In this document: piece by piece, positions 1 through 11,120 of the stretch
Position numbering within the stretch: the stretch's first letter is position 1
Layout: every line of letters begins with the position of its first letter
Assembly: GCF_019278525.1 (NCBI RefSeq)
Contig: NZ_CP058986.1
Coordinates: 868,001 to 932,000 of the forward strand
Direction: 5' to 3'
Length of the DNA stretch: 64,000 nt
From: Polaribacter sp. HaHaR_3_91
GTDB taxonomy: Bacteria > Bacteroidota > Bacteroidia > Flavobacteriales > Flavobacteriaceae
Position numbers and translations under genes: made by a program
Notes under the pieces: model-generated
What the model saw: the letters and a program-made list of their open reading frames with translations, nothing else
Databases searched by the model: none
What the model was told of the DNA's origin: nothing

Positions 1-448
1 TTACATATTTTCTATGATCATCCTTAAATTTCCAATAGATGTCAGTTTCATTGTCGATAAATGACTCAGAATCGTAACCTTTTTCATAGTCAAATGAATT
101 TGTTGCCTGAAAAGAGATTGCTATTTGATGATGTAACCTTAAGTTTTCTGTATTTGTATATTCAAACCCTAATTTAATGATTGGTAATAATTCAGTTTTG
201 TTACTTCTTTGATCTTCAAAAGTTTTATTATAAGAAGCTTCTTTAGGTATTGGGTTTTTACATAATTCTGATGATGACCCTCTATTTGGAATTATATTGG
301 CAAAAGTTTTAATATTTAAGAAAACGGATAGAAATACTATTAAATAGATAATTCCTTTAGTATAAGTTTTCTTTTCTTTAAGGTGTTGGTTTTTAGAAAA
401 ATTGAAGTTTTTTAAAAATAATTTCTGAGTGTTTTTTGTGTTATTCAT
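1..448 (-). CDS. T9SS-type secreted protein, stand-alone C-terminal module (partial, runs off left edge)
   Basis: An open frame of 149 codons starts at the ATG at 446-448 and continues past base 1, so the 3' end is missing. Residues 1-32 are Lys/Asn-rich and are followed by a hydrophobic segment ending NIKTFA, which looks like a signal peptide with a long N-region. After a short linker the protein goes directly into sequence homologous to the last 250 or so residues of the three giant genes of this cluster ([39 protein letters not shown]). It therefore looks like a fourth family member that lacks the calcium-repeat stalk and most of the shared C-terminal module. Whether it ends in a T9SS sorting domain cannot be seen. 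The function is unknown. Confidence 0.75.
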   Translation of the reverse strand, partial: MNNTKNTQKLFLKNFNFSKNQHLKEKKTYTKGIIYLIVFLSVFLNIKTFANIIPNRGSSSELCKNPIPKEASYNKTFEDQRSNKTELLPIIKLGFEYTNTENLRLHHQIAISFQATNSFDYEKGYDSESFIDNETDIYWKFKDDHRKYV

Positions 449-473
449 TTTTTGGGGGATTATATTAAATAAA
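438..473. repeat. 36-bp direct repeat, copy 1 (start region of the 1-448 gene)
   Basis: Thirty-six bases covering the start codon and upstream leader of the partial gene at the left edge recur without a mismatch at 624-659. The repeat includes a run of five G on the plus strand just upstream of the start codon. It marks a local duplication of the 5' end of that gene. Confidence 0.85.
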
Positions 474-490
474 CATTGTGTTAAATAGAA

Positions 491-634
491 TTACTGGGTA
501 TAGGCAAAAGTTTTAGTGTTAAAGAAATGGATAGAAGTAAACACTATAAAAAAAGACAAGTTCTTTTTAATGGTGTTTTTTAGAAAAGTAGAATATTTAA
601 AAAAATATTTTCTTGGTATTTTAGTGTTATTCAT
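491..634 (-). pseudogene. Truncated duplicate of the secretion-signal region (47 codons)
   Basis: This short frame begins MNNTK and ends NTKTFAYTQ at a TAA stop at 491-493. It aligns with the first 50 residues of the neighbouring partial gene (MNNTK at the start, NIKTFA at the end of the hydrophobic segment), and its start codon sits in an identical 36-base context. Nothing homologous to the mature part of that protein follows. I read it as the 5' remnant of a duplicated gene. A functional 47-residue membrane or secreted peptide cannot be excluded, but no other feature supports it. Confidence 0.6.
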
Positions 635-659
635 TTTTTGGGGGATTATATTAAATAAA
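624..659. repeat. 36-bp direct repeat, copy 2
   Basis: Identical to 438-473. It covers the start codon and leader of the 47-codon remnant. The sequence between 660 and 827 shows no gene that I can recognise. Confidence 0.85.
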
Positions 660-827
660 TACTGTTTTAAAAGTAACTAAATAATATTGGGTTTGCTAAT
701 TTTTTTCCTATAAATGATTAAATAATTGTTAATTACTGTATTATTATCTAATAAAACAAGGTTTTTGTTGAGGATTCAGTTGTTTTTTAGGTGGTTGTCA
801 CGATACTTCTTAATTATTATACTTATA

Positions 828-875
828 AAAAAAGAATAAAAAAAAAGCTGAATAATGATTTCATTATTCAGCTTT
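828..875 (-). terminator. Intrinsic terminator of the 3065-residue gene
   Basis: A perfect 15-bp inverted repeat (844-858 with 861-875) is followed, in the minus-strand reading direction, by an uninterrupted T run. It lies 25 bases after the stop codon of the giant gene at 900-10097. Confidence 0.85.
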
Positions 876-899
876 AATTAATATAGTTATTTTTAGTGT

Positions 900-3800
900 T
901 TATTCAATAATAACCTTTTTGTTTGTTTCACCTTTACTAGTATTCATTTTTACAATGTAAATACCCGTTGGTATTTGTTTTTTGATATCTAATTGATACG
1001 TATTTTTTTGTTCTTTAATGTTCCAAACACTCACTTTCTTACCAAGAATATCAAACAACTCAACTTTATTAATTTCGACTTCATTACTAATAGAAATAAC
1101 AATTTGCTTGTTTTCATTGTCTGCATAAATATTAGTGTTTGAAGCTAAAATTTCATCTTCTACATTTAAAGCAGTGTTCGGAGAAAATGCAAGTACAAAA
1201 CGATCTGGATAAACTCCTTTTTCTAAAGTTAAAGTTATTTTTTCGTTTTTAACATCATAAGAAATTCCTGTAAGTTTATCTGTAATATAGATGTCTCTAG
1301 AAACATTTTGAATTTCATCTACCATTAAGTTTACTTGACCAGAATAATCAATTACTAATTCTAATGGAACTTCTAACTCAGTAGAGATAGCTTGTACACC
1401 AGCAATTACATAATTTTTATCGTCATTAGGGAATTTCCAATACATATCTGTGTTACCAGTTTCGTATACTTCAGAATCATATCCTTTATCAAAATCAAAA
1501 GAGTTTGCTGCATCAAAAGAAATTGCTATTTGATGGTGCAGTAATACCTCATCAGTATTTTGATACTCAAACCCTAATTTAATAATAGGTAATAAATTAG
1601 AAGTACTTACTGTTTTACTTTTCTCTTCACTTGTTTTAAAGAAAACAGATTGATCACCTTCTGTAACATAAGCTCTTTGGCTGTTGTTAAAGTTAATAGC
1701 TCCACCTGTTATTGGATCTGCTTCAATAAAGAAACCTTGTCCTATTGCAACATAAGGAAGTGGTTCTTTGTAAATATTATCACCTCCAATAATTCCAACA
1801 CCTCCAGTACCATTACTGCTATTATTTGCTACTCGATCTGCAGATACTGCTGTAGTTAAATTTAGAGTTGCATACCCACCAATATATCCACCAAATACGT
1901 GACCATCAATTCCACTTCCTTCTCCAAGTTCACTTTCATGATGTTCCCAGAAATAAAGTGTTACTGTAGTATGATCATAATTGTCCATCATAAATTTACG
2001 AGCATTCATTGCAGATGGAAAAGGATTACCAATTAAATAATCATCGCCTGCACTTACAGGAAGCGCTGTATTAAAGTCTCCATCATTAGGCGTACCTTCA
2101 AAAGTGTAGTTTTGAGTTTTACCAGGACCTTTAAAAATAAATCCATCTCCTCTGTTTATAACTCCGTCTTTATATTTATGTGCCCAGTTAGCTCTACCGT
2201 TAGAAGCAGGAGCGTAGGTGTATATCCAATAATCTGCTAATGAAATACCTGTAGAAGTAAAAGAACCATCATAGCCAGAAACAAAAGTAATGTCTTTTGG
2301 ATTTGCTGGGTCTGTACCATCTTTTAATACATCTTGTACTGTATAAGTAGTACCTAGTGAGTTTACAGGAGAACTCATATAACCATATCTGTATAAACTT
2401 GGTATTTCTGAGTTTTGATCTACTAATAGATTTCCTATAACACCAGTAACAGTACTTGTAATTGTGCTAGTACCAGTATGCGTTTGTACTAATTGTGCTA
2501 ACGTACCTGCTAAACGAATATCACCATCTAAAGTAATGTCATTAGTAACTACTAATAGTTGATCTGTTACGGTTAACTTTACAGTCGGGTTTACTTTCAA
2601 CTTTCTAGCACTTAATCTACTCTCGGTATGTTCGAAATTTTGATCTATTACTACAGAACGAGATCTATCTGGATAACCATTTGTATACACATTATTACCA
2701 GTTGTTGAAGTAGTAATGTTAATTCTATGTAGTCCTAATAAAGTATTCGCTTCTGAATTAGATGTTGTTATTTCAGAAATTAGTGGGTCTTGAGGGTGTC
2801 TCTTTACATCATCAGATACTAGTTCTCCAACTGCTTCGTATGTAGAAATTGCATCATCTATAAATACAACCCATTCTTCTGCATTATAATCTTTGTTTGT
2901 TGTTAAACTTTCGTCTATTCTAACAACAGAAGTATTGTTGGTAACATTAGAAACAACATCATATCTATGATCCCATGCATAAACTCCATTAGATGCAGAT
3001 AATATAATGATATCGTTAATAGTATCATCTAAATCAGTTAATGCATCATTATCTACAATTGTTCTACCTGTTACTGATTCAGATTCTGGAGTAAATGTAT
3101 TATTCGAGTTTCTAAATAATACTGATTTCCCAGCAAGTAAAGGTGTTGTTAAAATGTAAGATGCATTAGGATCAATATTTGTTTGATCTCCCGTTTTATC
3201 TTTAAATAAATGAATTTTCACACTATTTGGAAGTATAGTAGAAGTACCTATGTTGGTAATTTCTATCCATTTTTCAGATCCAAGATGATATACTTGAGTT
3301 ATCATAACATTAGCAGCTTCTGGAATATCTCTATAATCTAAATTTCCACCAGTATTAACATCATTGTCTTCATCACCAAATGCATCTTCTAAAGAAGTGT
3401 CTGAGGTACCTATGTTGGTTACTTTATTACCATCACCTAACCCATCATTTACTGTAGATCCTGCAATGGCAGAGTCATCATTATCGTCAAAAGCATTATC
3501 TAAACCGTCATTATCATCATCATTACCAGAAGCAACATCTAATGGGTGTCCGTTTTCTGATATATCAGGAATATTGTCATTGTCTGAATCTAAATCTAAA
3601 TAGTCAGGATTATCTGTACCATCTGTATTTTCTGGAATCAAACCAATATTATTACCATCTTCGTATGTATCATCTACACCATTATTGTTTGTGTCTGTTA
3701 TTCCTGTAGCTATGCCAGACGGAGCATTATATTCATTTGTTGTCTGTGCTTCTACATTATCAGGAATACCATCATTATCTGCATCTATATCTAAAAAGTT

Positions 3801-6800
3801 AGGTATGCTGTCATTATCTTCATCACCTTTTGTGTATGTATTTGGTTTTCCATTTCCGTCTGTATCTTCACCTGTTATTACTAAAGGTGTATTTACATCT
3901 ATAGATCCATCAACAGCATCATCAAAACCATTATTGTTTGTATCTGTTGTAAGTGTCCCATCAGCATTAATAGTATCTACTTTACCATCTCTATTAGCAT
4001 CAGTTCCTCCCGCTTCAATAATATCTACAATACCATCGTTGTCAGAGTCTAAATCTATGCTATTTGGTATGCCATCTCCATCTGTATCTAAGTTTTCTAA
4101 ATTATTACCTCCAGTAATATCAGTATCATAACGATCATCTAAACCATTATTGTTCGCATCGTTTATAAGAGTATTATCAGCATTAATATCATCTACTAGT
4201 CCGTTTCCATCAGTATCTTCTCCGCCAGCTTCAATTAAGTCTGGTATACCGTCATTATCTGAATCTAAATCTAAAGAATTAGGTATTCCGTCATTATCTG
4301 TGTCTTCGCAATTATTTGAGAAAATGCTTACTAAATCTAGAGCAGCTCCAATTCCTATAGAACCAGGTACAGGAGGAGATGCTTGAAACTCTAATGATGT
4401 TTCTGTTGTAGTAGCTACAAATACTGTAGTAAAACGATACCATTTTTTAGGCCCCACAACTCCGTTTACAGCACCTTCAGCTATTGCAGTTAATGTTTTA
4501 TCTAGAATATTAGAACTAGAGGCGTCTTTTACTTTTACATTTAAAGTAACATCTTGACCTGTTTCATGACCAATATCTTCTCCCCAATAAAAAGAAAGTG
4601 TATATGTATTACCTGGTACTGTAGAAATAGTTTGTGAAAGAATATTACTTACACCTCCATCACTTTTATCGTTATTACCAAGAACATCTACATATTGGTT
4701 TCCGCTATAAGCTGCTGCAAAATTACTAGTTATCCAACTTGGAGATTGTCCTCCAACCCATCCGTCTAGGTTCTGGCTATAATTCCAACCTGTTAACGTG
4801 TTTGTATTTAAAGTTTTTCCTATAAATGTACCGTAGGGTCCTGTTCCTCCATTAGGAAATTCAGTTGTACTTGAAAAATCTTGAAGTTCAAAATCTCCGT
4901 TTATAATTAAGTTACCACAACCTTCATCAGTATCTAAAATACCATCGTTATCATCATCTAAATCATAAAAATCAGGAACACCGTCATTATCAGTATCTTT
5001 AATGTCTCTATAGTCTAGATTTCCATTTCCAGGGAAGTCATTATCTTCATCTCCAAAAGCAGTATCTAAATCACTTGAAGTAGTTACTTCTTTAAGTGTA
5101 CTAGAACCATCATTTACAATAGTCCTTGAGTTTTCAGCATCATTATTGTCATCAAAAATATCATTTAATCCATCACCATCTTCATCTGCATTTATGTCTA
5201 TAATTGCATTATTTGCAGTGTCTCCGTTTTCTGAAATATCAGGAATACCATCATTGTCTGAATCTAAATCTAAATAATCTTGATTATCTTTATTGTCTGT
5301 GTTTACTGGGATAAGACCAATACCACTAACTTCGTAATTATCATCTACACCATTTTTATTAGCGTCTAACATTGCTCCGTTAGGGTTGCTAGGTGCTATA
5401 TAACCACTAGTTGTTTGTGCTTCTATATTATCTGGTATACCATCATTATCTGCATCGATATCTATATGATTTAATTTACCATCACCATCGTAATCTTTAC
5501 TTGGATACGAGTTTGGTTTACCATCTGCATTTGTGTCTATACCTGTAATAATTAAGACATTATTTATATTTTCTGATGTACCATCTTGACCAACATCTCC
5601 ATCAATTAGGTCGTTAAAACCATCGTTATCTGTGTCTACAAAACTATCAGCAATACCGTCTCTATTAGTATCTAAACCACCAGCTTCTATAACATCTGTT
5701 ATTCCATCGTTGTCTGAATCTAAATCTTTTGTATCTGGAATGCCATCATTGTCTGAATCTGGGTATGTAATTGCATTGGTATTTGTACCGCTATTAACAT
5801 CATAAAGATCATCTAAACCATCTCTGTCTAAGTCATTTAAAAGTTGGCTTGTTGTTGGATCTATATCATCTACTTTACCGTCACCATTAGTATCTACACC
5901 ACCAGCTTCTACAATATCAGGAATACCATCATTATCTGAGTCTAAATCTAAATGATCAGGAATTCCGTCGCTATCTGTGTCAATAGATTCTCCGTTTCTA
6001 CCTATAGTATTACCATCTAAACCTGTTTTAATAAGAGCAATACCGTCTGTACCGTCTGTACCTGGTCCGTCTGAAGCATTTTCATCATAAATATCTGCTA
6101 AACCATCTTTGTCTGCATCTAAATTTGTGTCTACATGTCCGTCTCCATTTGCGTCAATACCACCAGCTTCTATTAAATCTGGAATACCGTCGTTGTCTGC
6201 ATCTAAGTCTAAATGATCAGGAATTCCGTCGCTATCTGTATCAATAGAGCTACCATCACCACTTACCATATTACCATCTGCATCTGTTTCTACAAGTGCA
6301 GTACCGTTTGTACCATCTAATCTTGGTCCATCAGAAGCATTTTCATCATAAATATCTGCAAGACCATCTTTGTCTGCATCTAAATTATTGTCTATACGTC
6401 CGTCTCCATTAGTATCTGTACCGCCAGCTTCCATTAAATCTGTAATACCATCGTTATCTGCATCTAAGTCTAAATAATCAGGGATTCCGTCACTATCAGT
6501 ATCAATAGATTCTCCATCACCACCTATCATGTTACCTGCTGCATCGGTTTTAACAAGAGGAGTACCATCTGTACCAGAATCACCAGGTCCGTTAGAAGCA
6601 TTTTCATCGTAAATATCTGCTAAACCATCTTGATCTATATCAGTTGCATCATCTACACGACCATCACCGTTAGTATCTATACCACCTGCTTCTACAAGGT
6701 CTGGAATACCATCGTTATCTGAATCTAAATCTAAATAATCTTTAATACCATCTCCATCTGAATCTGGATTAGAAATAGGTGTACCTGCAACCCAATTTGG

Positions 6801-9800
6801 AGTACCTCCAGCAGTGTCTGTATCATCATACATATCTGCTAAACCGTCTCCGTCTAAATCTACCATACTTGCAGGGTCTCCTGCAGTTGGGTAGTCTATT
6901 AATCCATCACCGTTAGTATCTATACCACCTGCTTCTACGATATCTGGAATACCATCATTATCTGAATCTAAGTCTAAGTAATCTGGAATACCATCTCCAT
7001 CCGTATCTGTAAGTGGACAAAAATTCATTGAGGTTATTGCAGAAGTTACATTACTATTTTGACTATTTTGATAAGTTTGATCTTTACCTGTTCTTATTGT
7101 AATCGTATCTACTAAACCATCTACTGAAAAAGTGAAAGTATTTTCTGTAACTGCTGTTCCACCACCACTTTGTCGACCTACAATTTGGTTTGATTTTACA
7201 AATTGCCAACCATTACTATTGTTAAAATTGGTTGGATTAAAATTACTGAAATTAGAATTATCTACAGTTATAGGTGAACCATTATAAGAAGCATTCATCT
7301 CATAATAATCATGATTATTTAACCCTGCTACATCAAAAGATAACCCCGAGACTGGTTTAGGAAATGTTATTGTTATCGTTGCATAATTTTCGGTTGATAT
7401 ACTCGATGTTTGAATAGGTTGAAAATAGATATGTTCACCAATGGCATTATTTGTATTTATTTGAATACCATTACTACTAAATTTTGCTTGACCATTAAAA
7501 GTAACATTTACATCAAAAGCTCCGTTTGAAAGACCTTGTAAAGGTAGTTGTGATTCTAAATTTGTAGCTGTAGCGTAAGGGGCTAATGCTATTTCATTTA
7601 TACCAGAAACCGAGCCTTCAAAACAATTTGCAGAATCGCTGTATTCTACTGAATCTGGAATACCATCATTATCAGAATCTAAATCTAAATAATCAGGTAC
7701 GCCATCACCATCTGTATCTAAACAAGTAGCGCTATCAGAACTATCTGTTACAGCAGAAGTTGTACCTGTATAACCATCGCTATCAAGAACTGTACCTGAG
7801 GTAGAAATACCTGTACCATCTATTTCACCATCATTATCTGCGTCTGTAAAACCAGCTTCTTTAACATCAGAACATCCATCTCCGTCTGAATCTTTATTTA
7901 TATAGTTTGTAACTGTTGTAGGGTCTGTATTTGCAGGTATTAACGCTTTTCCTGAACAGTCTGTTACATCAATATTTGACATAGTATATTCTACCCCATA
8001 TATAAGTACATTAGTGTCGTATTGGGTAATTCTAATATAGTCGGCACTAATATCTGTAGTAAAAGTATAAGCTGTTGGACCTACTGAGTTAACGGTATAT
8101 TCTCGGTGATAATCCAACTGAGTACCATTAGAATCACTAGAATATATTTGACCCTTTGGAGAGCCTGAAGAGCTTCCTAAATATACTGTTACTTGAGTGT
8201 TAGCTGGAATTGTTTGTGCAAAACCTACAACAAGAAACCCAGTAGGATAAGTGGTTGCAGCCGTTGCATAAGTCGTTCCAGGAACTCCAAGAGCATTGTT
8301 TGTATTTGTAACTTTGGTAGAGGTTGCTACTGAGGTAGCATAATATGTTGTACCACCTGGAATAGCTGCTATTTGACAAGTACCATCATAAATATCTGCT
8401 AAACCATCATTGTCTGAGTCAGTTAAGTCATCTGCAATTCCGTTGTTATCTGCATCCGTTCCACCTGCTTCTAAAAGATCATAGATACCATCATTATCAG
8501 AATCTAAATCTAAGAAATTTGGAAGATTATCTGAATCTGAATTAATAGGAGTTAACCCTGATCCTGCTGAACTTGGTATGCCATCTTCATTGACATTACC
8601 ATCGGCTAAACCATCGTTGTTTGAATCTGTACCACCAGCTTCTATAACATCAGTTATACCATCATTATCAGAATCTAAGTCTAAATGGTTAGGTATTCCG
8701 TCTTCGTCAAAATCATAAACATCAGGTATACCATCATTATTTGTGTCTGTATAGTCAGTAGTACCGCCTGGTCCACCATTTCCATTGTCTTCATTATCTT
8801 GGTAATTAAATACACCATCATTATCTTCATCTCCAAAAGGATCATTTCCACCACTTTCTATAGTATCTAAAATACCATCATTATCAGAATCTAAATCTAA
8901 ATAATCAGGTACGCCATCACCATCAGAATCACGTCTAACAGTAATTGTAACTGTTGCAGTATCACAAGTTGTAGTATTTGGTGCAGGTAAACATACTTGG
9001 TATTCAAAAGTGTCTACTCCAACAAAATTTTCATTTGGTGTATATTTATAAGTACCGTCTGCATTAAATTCTAAAGTACCATTACTTGGGCCTGAACCAA
9101 TATTACTGTAAGTTGAACCATCTGGTACTTGATTGTTAGTTGTAACGTCACCGTTTAAAAAAGCTTGGTTCCAAATAATTTCTTCTTGAGAGTCGGTAGC
9201 ATAAGATTGTACGATAAAAAACTTACCATCACCATGATCACTAGAAGCTGCAGTCATTTGAACTCTAGTAATTTTAGAACCAGTAGGCGCTATTTCATTT
9301 AAATAAAACAATGCAATACCTAAGGTTCCGTTATTATCTAAAACACGATCTGTTAACCAATAATCAGAATTTGTACTAGGAGTAGTAATAGCTCCCTCAT
9401 CACCTAATTTAGCATTATTACCAGTACCAGAACCGGTACCACCATAGCCCCATTTAGCTCCATTATTTGTAACAACAAAAGTTTCTCCTAAAGATTGTTC
9501 TGTACCGCCAGATGCAGGTGTACCAAAAACCTCTATATGAAAACAGTTATTACCATTTCTTTCTGTAATAGCTACAATTGCTCCTTGATTTGAAGGGATT
9601 GCAGGGCTATATAATAATGATTGTCTTTGTGCTCCGGTAGTTTCTTCAGCGTTAAAATTATTACAAATTGCTGCCCCATTGCCGTATGCGGTAAAATAAT
9701 GGTTTAAGTTTTTATCTTGAAAAGCAGCCAATGCTTTTATGTTCCAATCAGCACTTCCGTAACCATTTGTTGCAGGGTTAGAGTTTGATCCACTACCTGA

Positions 9801-10097
9801 TATAGTTACACTACCATTTTCTCTAATGGAATTTTGGTTCTGACCAGCTGTACCTAATTTAGTTAATTGATAACCAGAAGGAACTGCGAATAGATTGTAC
9901 TCTGCACCATCTATAGAAATACTTTCTAAATTTATTGGATCTGTTGTTGAAGTTTGATCACTTGCCCATTTAAAAGTTGCACCTGTTTTAATACTCGATG
10001 CATTTGAAGGTGCTATTTGTGCTTGAATATTAGTGGTAAAAAAGAAAAGGAAATTACATATAATTAATCCTTTTACAAATAAGTATTTGTTTTTCAT
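900..10097 (-). CDS. Giant secreted protein with thrombospondin type 3 repeats and T9SS type A sorting domain (3065 aa)
   Basis: Residues 1-27 form a signal peptide (hydrophobic core, cleavage near NIQAQ). An N-terminal region of about 290 residues that I do not recognise is followed by one Ig/cadherin-like domain (about 310-385, NGDVTT...[10 protein letters not shown]...TVTITV). From about 387 to 2260 there is a long array of calcium-binding thrombospondin type 3 repeats ([20 protein letters not shown] and variants), interrupted by three domains that look like jelly-roll/carbohydrate-binding folds (about 572-716, 822-1027 and 1727-1929; the last begins NGDFE and has TGW). Residues 2262-3065 are the module shared with the two other giant genes: a lamin-tail-like start ([15 protein letters not shown]), then [24 protein letters not shown] and GQGFFIE blocks, ending in a T9SS type A sorting domain ([21 protein letters not shown]). 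I expect export through the Sec pathway and the T9SS to the cell surface. An adhesin or structural role is inference. Confidence 0.9.
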   Translation of the reverse strand: MKNKYLFVKGLIICNFLFFFTTNIQAQIAPSNASSIKTGATFKWASDQTSTTDPINLESISIDGAEYNLFAVPSGYQLTKLGTAGQNQNSIRENGSVTISGSGSNSNPATNGYGSADWNIKALAAFQDKNLNHYFTAYGNGAAICNNFNAEETTGAQRQSLLYSPAIPSNQGAIVAITERNGNNCFHIEVFGTPASGGTEQSLGETFVVTNNGAKWGYGGTGSGTGNNAKLGDEGAITTPSTNSDYWLTDRVLDNNGTLGIALFYLNEIAPTGSKITRVQMTAASSDHGDGKFFIVQSYATDSQEEIIWNQAFLNGDVTTNNQVPDGSTYSNIGSGPSNGTLEFNADGTYKYTPNENFVGVDTFEYQVCLPAPNTTTCDTATVTITVRRDSDGDGVPDYLDLDSDNDGILDTIESGGNDPFGDEDNDGVFNYQDNEDNGNGGPGGTTDYTDTNNDGIPDVYDFDEDGIPNHLDLDSDNDGITDVIEAGGTDSNNDGLADGNVNEDGIPSSAGSGLTPINSDSDNLPNFLDLDSDNDGIYDLLEAGGTDADNNGIADDLTDSDNDGLADIYDGTCQIAAIPGGTTYYATSVATSTKVTNTNNALGVPGTTYATAATTYPTGFLVVGFAQTIPANTQVTVYLGSSSGSPKGQIYSSDSNGTQLDYHREYTVNSVGPTAYTFTTDISADYIRITQYDTNVLIYGVEYTMSNIDVTDCSGKALIPANTDPTTVTNYINKDSDGDGCSDVKEAGFTDADNDGEIDGTGISTSGTVLDSDGYTGTTSAVTDSSDSATCLDTDGDGVPDYLDLDSDNDGIPDSVEYSDSANCFEGSVSGINEIALAPYATATNLESQLPLQGLSNGAFDVNVTFNGQAKFSSNGIQINTNNAIGEHIYFQPIQTSSISTENYATITITFPKPVSGLSFDVAGLNNHDYYEMNASYNGSPITVDNSNFSNFNPTNFNNSNGWQFVKSNQIVGRQSGGGTAVTENTFTFSVDGLVDTITIRTGKDQTYQNSQNSNVTSAITSMNFCPLTDTDGDGIPDYLDLDSDNDGIPDIVEAGGIDTNGDGLIDYPTAGDPASMVDLDGDGLADMYDDTDTAGGTPNWVAGTPISNPDSDGDGIKDYLDLDSDNDGIPDLVEAGGIDTNGDGRVDDATDIDQDGLADIYDENASNGPGDSGTDGTPLVKTDAAGNMIGGDGESIDTDSDGIPDYLDLDADNDGITDLMEAGGTDTNGDGRIDNNLDADKDGLADIYDENASDGPRLDGTNGTALVETDADGNMVSGDGSSIDTDSDGIPDHLDLDADNDGIPDLIEAGGIDANGDGHVDTNLDADKDGLADIYDENASDGPGTDGTDGIALIKTGLDGNTIGRNGESIDTDSDGIPDHLDLDSDNDGIPDIVEAGGVDTNGDGKVDDIDPTTSQLLNDLDRDGLDDLYDVNSGTNTNAITYPDSDNDGIPDTKDLDSDNDGITDVIEAGGLDTNRDGIADSFVDTDNDGFNDLIDGDVGQDGTSENINNVLIITGIDTNADGKPNSYPSKDYDGDGKLNHIDIDADNDGIPDNIEAQTTSGYIAPSNPNGAMLDANKNGVDDNYEVSGIGLIPVNTDNKDNQDYLDLDSDNDGIPDISENGDTANNAIIDINADEDGDGLNDIFDDNNDAENSRTIVNDGSSTLKEVTTSSDLDTAFGDEDNDFPGNGNLDYRDIKDTDNDGVPDFYDLDDDNDGILDTDEGCGNLIINGDFELQDFSSTTEFPNGGTGPYGTFIGKTLNTNTLTGWNYSQNLDGWVGGQSPSWITSNFAAAYSGNQYVDVLGNNDKSDGGVSNILSQTISTVPGNTYTLSFYWGEDIGHETGQDVTLNVKVKDASSSNILDKTLTAIAEGAVNGVVGPKKWYRFTTVFVATTTETSLEFQASPPVPGSIGIGAALDLVSIFSNNCEDTDNDGIPNSLDLDSDNDGIPDLIEAGGEDTDGNGLVDDINADNTLINDANNNGLDDRYDTDITGGNNLENLDTDGDGIPNSIDLDSDNDGIVDIIEAGGTDANRDGKVDTINADGTLTTDTNNNGFDDAVDGSIDVNTPLVITGEDTDGNGKPNTYTKGDEDNDSIPNFLDIDADNDGIPDNVEAQTTNEYNAPSGIATGITDTNNNGVDDTYEDGNNIGLIPENTDGTDNPDYLDLDSDNDNIPDISENGHPLDVASGNDDDNDGLDNAFDDNDDSAIAGSTVNDGLGDGNKVTNIGTSDTSLEDAFGDEDNDVNTGGNLDYRDIPEAANVMITQVYHLGSEKWIEITNIGTSTILPNSVKIHLFKDKTGDQTNIDPNASYILTTPLLAGKSVLFRNSNNTFTPESESVTGRTIVDNDALTDLDDTINDIIILSASNGVYAWDHRYDVVSNVTNNTSVVRIDESLTTNKDYNAEEWVVFIDDAISTYEAVGELVSDDVKRHPQDPLISEITTSNSEANTLLGLHRINITTSTTGNNVYTNGYPDRSRSVVIDQNFEHTESRLSARKLKVNPTVKLTVTDQLLVVTNDITLDGDIRLAGTLAQLVQTHTGTSTITSTVTGVIGNLLVDQNSEIPSLYRYGYMSSPVNSLGTTYTVQDVLKDGTDPANPKDITFVSGYDGSFTSTGISLADYWIYTYAPASNGRANWAHKYKDGVINRGDGFIFKGPGKTQNYTFEGTPNDGDFNTALPVSAGDDYLIGNPFPSAMNARKFMMDNYDHTTVTLYFWEHHESELGEGSGIDGHVFGGYIGGYATLNLTTAVSADRVANNSSNGTGGVGIIGGDNIYKEPLPYVAIGQGFFIEADPITGGAINFNNSQRAYVTEGDQSVFFKTSEEKSKTVSTSNLLPIIKLGFEYQNTDEVLLHHQIAISFDAANSFDFDKGYDSEVYETGNTDMYWKFPNDDKNYVIAGVQAISTELEVPLELVIDYSGQVNLMVDEIQNVSRDIYITDKLTGISYDVKNEKITLTLEKGVYPDRFVLAFSPNTALNVEDEILASNTNIYADNENKQIVISISNEVEINKVELFDILGKKVSVWNIKEQKNTYQLDIKKQIPTGIYIVKMNTSKGETNKKVIIE
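5960..6745 (-). repeat. 261-bp tandem repeat inside the 3065-aa gene (87-residue TSP3 unit)
   Basis: Three consecutive copies of an 87-residue block recur at exact 261-base spacing; the gaagcattttcatc segment starts at 6073, 6334 and 6595. Each unit carries two or three DxDxDG calcium loops plus a [10 protein letters not shown] linker. Spacing is conserved, but the copies differ at many bases, so this expansion is older than the one in the 4434-residue gene. Confidence 0.85.
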
Positions 10098-10277
10098 ATA
10101 TTTTACTTTGATAAGTATGAATTTTAAATTTGCAGCACATTTTATTGCAGACTGCTATATTTAGCCACACAAGAAATTTAAAAGTGGGAACAATTACTCT
10201 TTACAAGAACCCACAATAGGTTTTGTTTAAAAGTAAAAGTCACTTTTATCTCTAAAGGTTAAAAATGAATTAATGTT

Positions 10278-10499
10278 TTATACGGAGGATATGTTTTTTA
10301 TAGCGAATTCTTGTCCAATTGCTATCTCATGCTCTATAGCATGGATTGGTCTATTTAAAAGATTGAAAATAGAAAAGTTTGGAAATAAAAAGAAAGAAAT
10401 CTTTTTATACTTTAAAAGCAGTACTTTTTTTGAAGGGTTGTCTAATCTAAAACGAGCTATTTCCCCAAATAGTTTCGTTTCTTTTAGATATTTAATCAT
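10278..10499 (-). pseudogene. 5' remnant of a giant-protein gene (extended signal region only)
   Basis: The frame reads MIKYLKETKLFGEIARFRLD... and matches the start of the 4434-residue protein (MIKNLKRSSLLGEIARFNLV...): shared are MIK.LK, GEIARF, a Pro-Ser/Thr-(K/R)-K turn, LK(Y/F).K.SFF and a hydrophobic stretch. After about residue 45 the similarity ends, and the frame stops at 10278. No stalk or C-terminal module follows. A degraded promoter box sits at the equivalent distance upstream. I interpret it as the decayed 5' end of a lost paralogue; a small expressed membrane peptide is possible but unsupported. Confidence 0.7.
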
Positions 10500-10520
10500 T
10501 AAGAAAATTTTTTAAAAGCG

Positions 10521-10528
10521 CTAAAGTA
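10521..10528 (-). promoter_or_regulatory. Degraded -7 box of the remnant gene
   Basis: On the minus strand this reads TACTTTAG, one change from the Bacteroidota TAnnTTTG box. It lies 22 bases before the ATG, the same position as the intact TATTTTTG box of the related 4434-residue gene (21 bases). No other function is seen in 10500-10702. Confidence 0.4.
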
Positions 10529-10702
10529 GTCATTATTAACCAAACACCTATTATTTGACACTATTATTTTCAATAAGTCACATTTATTTTTTTAAAAAAA
10601 ATAATTACTGTTTTTAGGTGATTATGATGATTCAATTTTCGCGAATTTTAATGCTGAAATAAGTTCAGAATGTTAAGTTTTACTATTTCTTTGAATTTGT
10701 AG

Positions 10703-10736
10703 AACAAAAAACCAGTGAAATATTTTTCACTGGTTT
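10703..10736 (-). terminator. Terminator left behind the C-terminal gene fragment
   Basis: A perfect 12-bp inverted repeat (10709-10720 with 10725-10736, loop of four) is followed on the minus strand by a T run. It lies 25 bases beyond the stop of the decayed C-terminal fragment and may also serve the 49-residue gene upstream of it. Confidence 0.75.
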
Positions 10737-10760
10737 AAATTTAAGATTTGCTCTTTTATG

Positions 10761-10937
10761 TTAGAAAGACTTATTTTTTTTATCAAGAATATGAAACAAG
10801 GCTAATTTACCAGAATAGCCCATTTTTATTTCTAAAGGAACTTCTAGTTTACCAGATATAGTTTGTATTCTAGTAATTACATATTTTCTATCATTATTAG
10901 AGAATTTTTAATACATATCTGTTACTCCAATTTTCTG
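10761..10937 (-). pseudogene. Decayed fragment of the shared C-terminal module
   Basis: Translated on the minus strand, this stretch reads TDMY, stop, KFSNNDRKYVITRIQTI, then SGKLEVPLEIKMGYSGKL before it diverges and stops at 10761-10763. The intact paralogues read [20 protein letters not shown] followed by S.ELEVPLE(L/V).(I/V)DYSGQVN. The conserved Trp codon has become TAA, another stop (TAG) lies just upstream at 10938-10940, and everything before and after is lost. This is a clear relic of a former family member. Confidence 0.75.
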
Positions 10938-10945
10938 CTAGGTAA

Positions 10946-11095
10946 TTATTTGTATTTTAATTTTTTAATATTTAGGATGATAAAAACAGCATACAATATA
11001 GCTGTGATTCCTAGTATTAAAATTCCATTATCAATCTCTAGACCTGGTGGAGGAGGTGGTGAGTTTACTGGAGGTACTTGAGTTAGTAGCATCAT
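10946..11095 (-). CDS. Small membrane protein with PPPPPGLxID motif (49 aa)
   Basis: A minus-strand frame starts at the first of two adjacent ATG codons (11093-11095), 25 bases after the stop of the 1718-residue giant gene, and ends at TAA 10946-10948. It has a short Met/Leu start, a proline run (NSPPPPPGLEIDNG), one hydrophobic helix (ILILGITAILYAVFIIL) and a basic tail (NIKKLKYK). Small flavobacterial proteins and protein C-termini with PPxPGLPIDGG, one transmembrane segment and a basic end are common, and this fits that pattern. It may be cotranscribed with the giant gene. Its function is unknown; the membrane orientation is inferred from the basic tail. Confidence 0.65.
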   Translation of the reverse strand: MMLLTQVPPVNSPPPPPGLEIDNGILILGITAILYAVFIILNIKKLKYK

Positions 11096-11120
11096 TTTTT
11101 TTAGTTTATATAGTTGTATT

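Noticed and set aside
3364..4386. Several plus-strand open frames rich in Ser/Pro opposite the 3065-residue gene
   Set aside because: They are antisense shadows of the TSP3 repeat coding region; their composition follows from the repeated Asp/Ser codons on the other strand, and none has a promoter or known motif.
10863..11081. A 72-codon plus-strand frame with a Gly-rich end
   Set aside because: It is antisense to the 49-residue proline-motif gene; the Gly run is the complement of the PPPPP codons.
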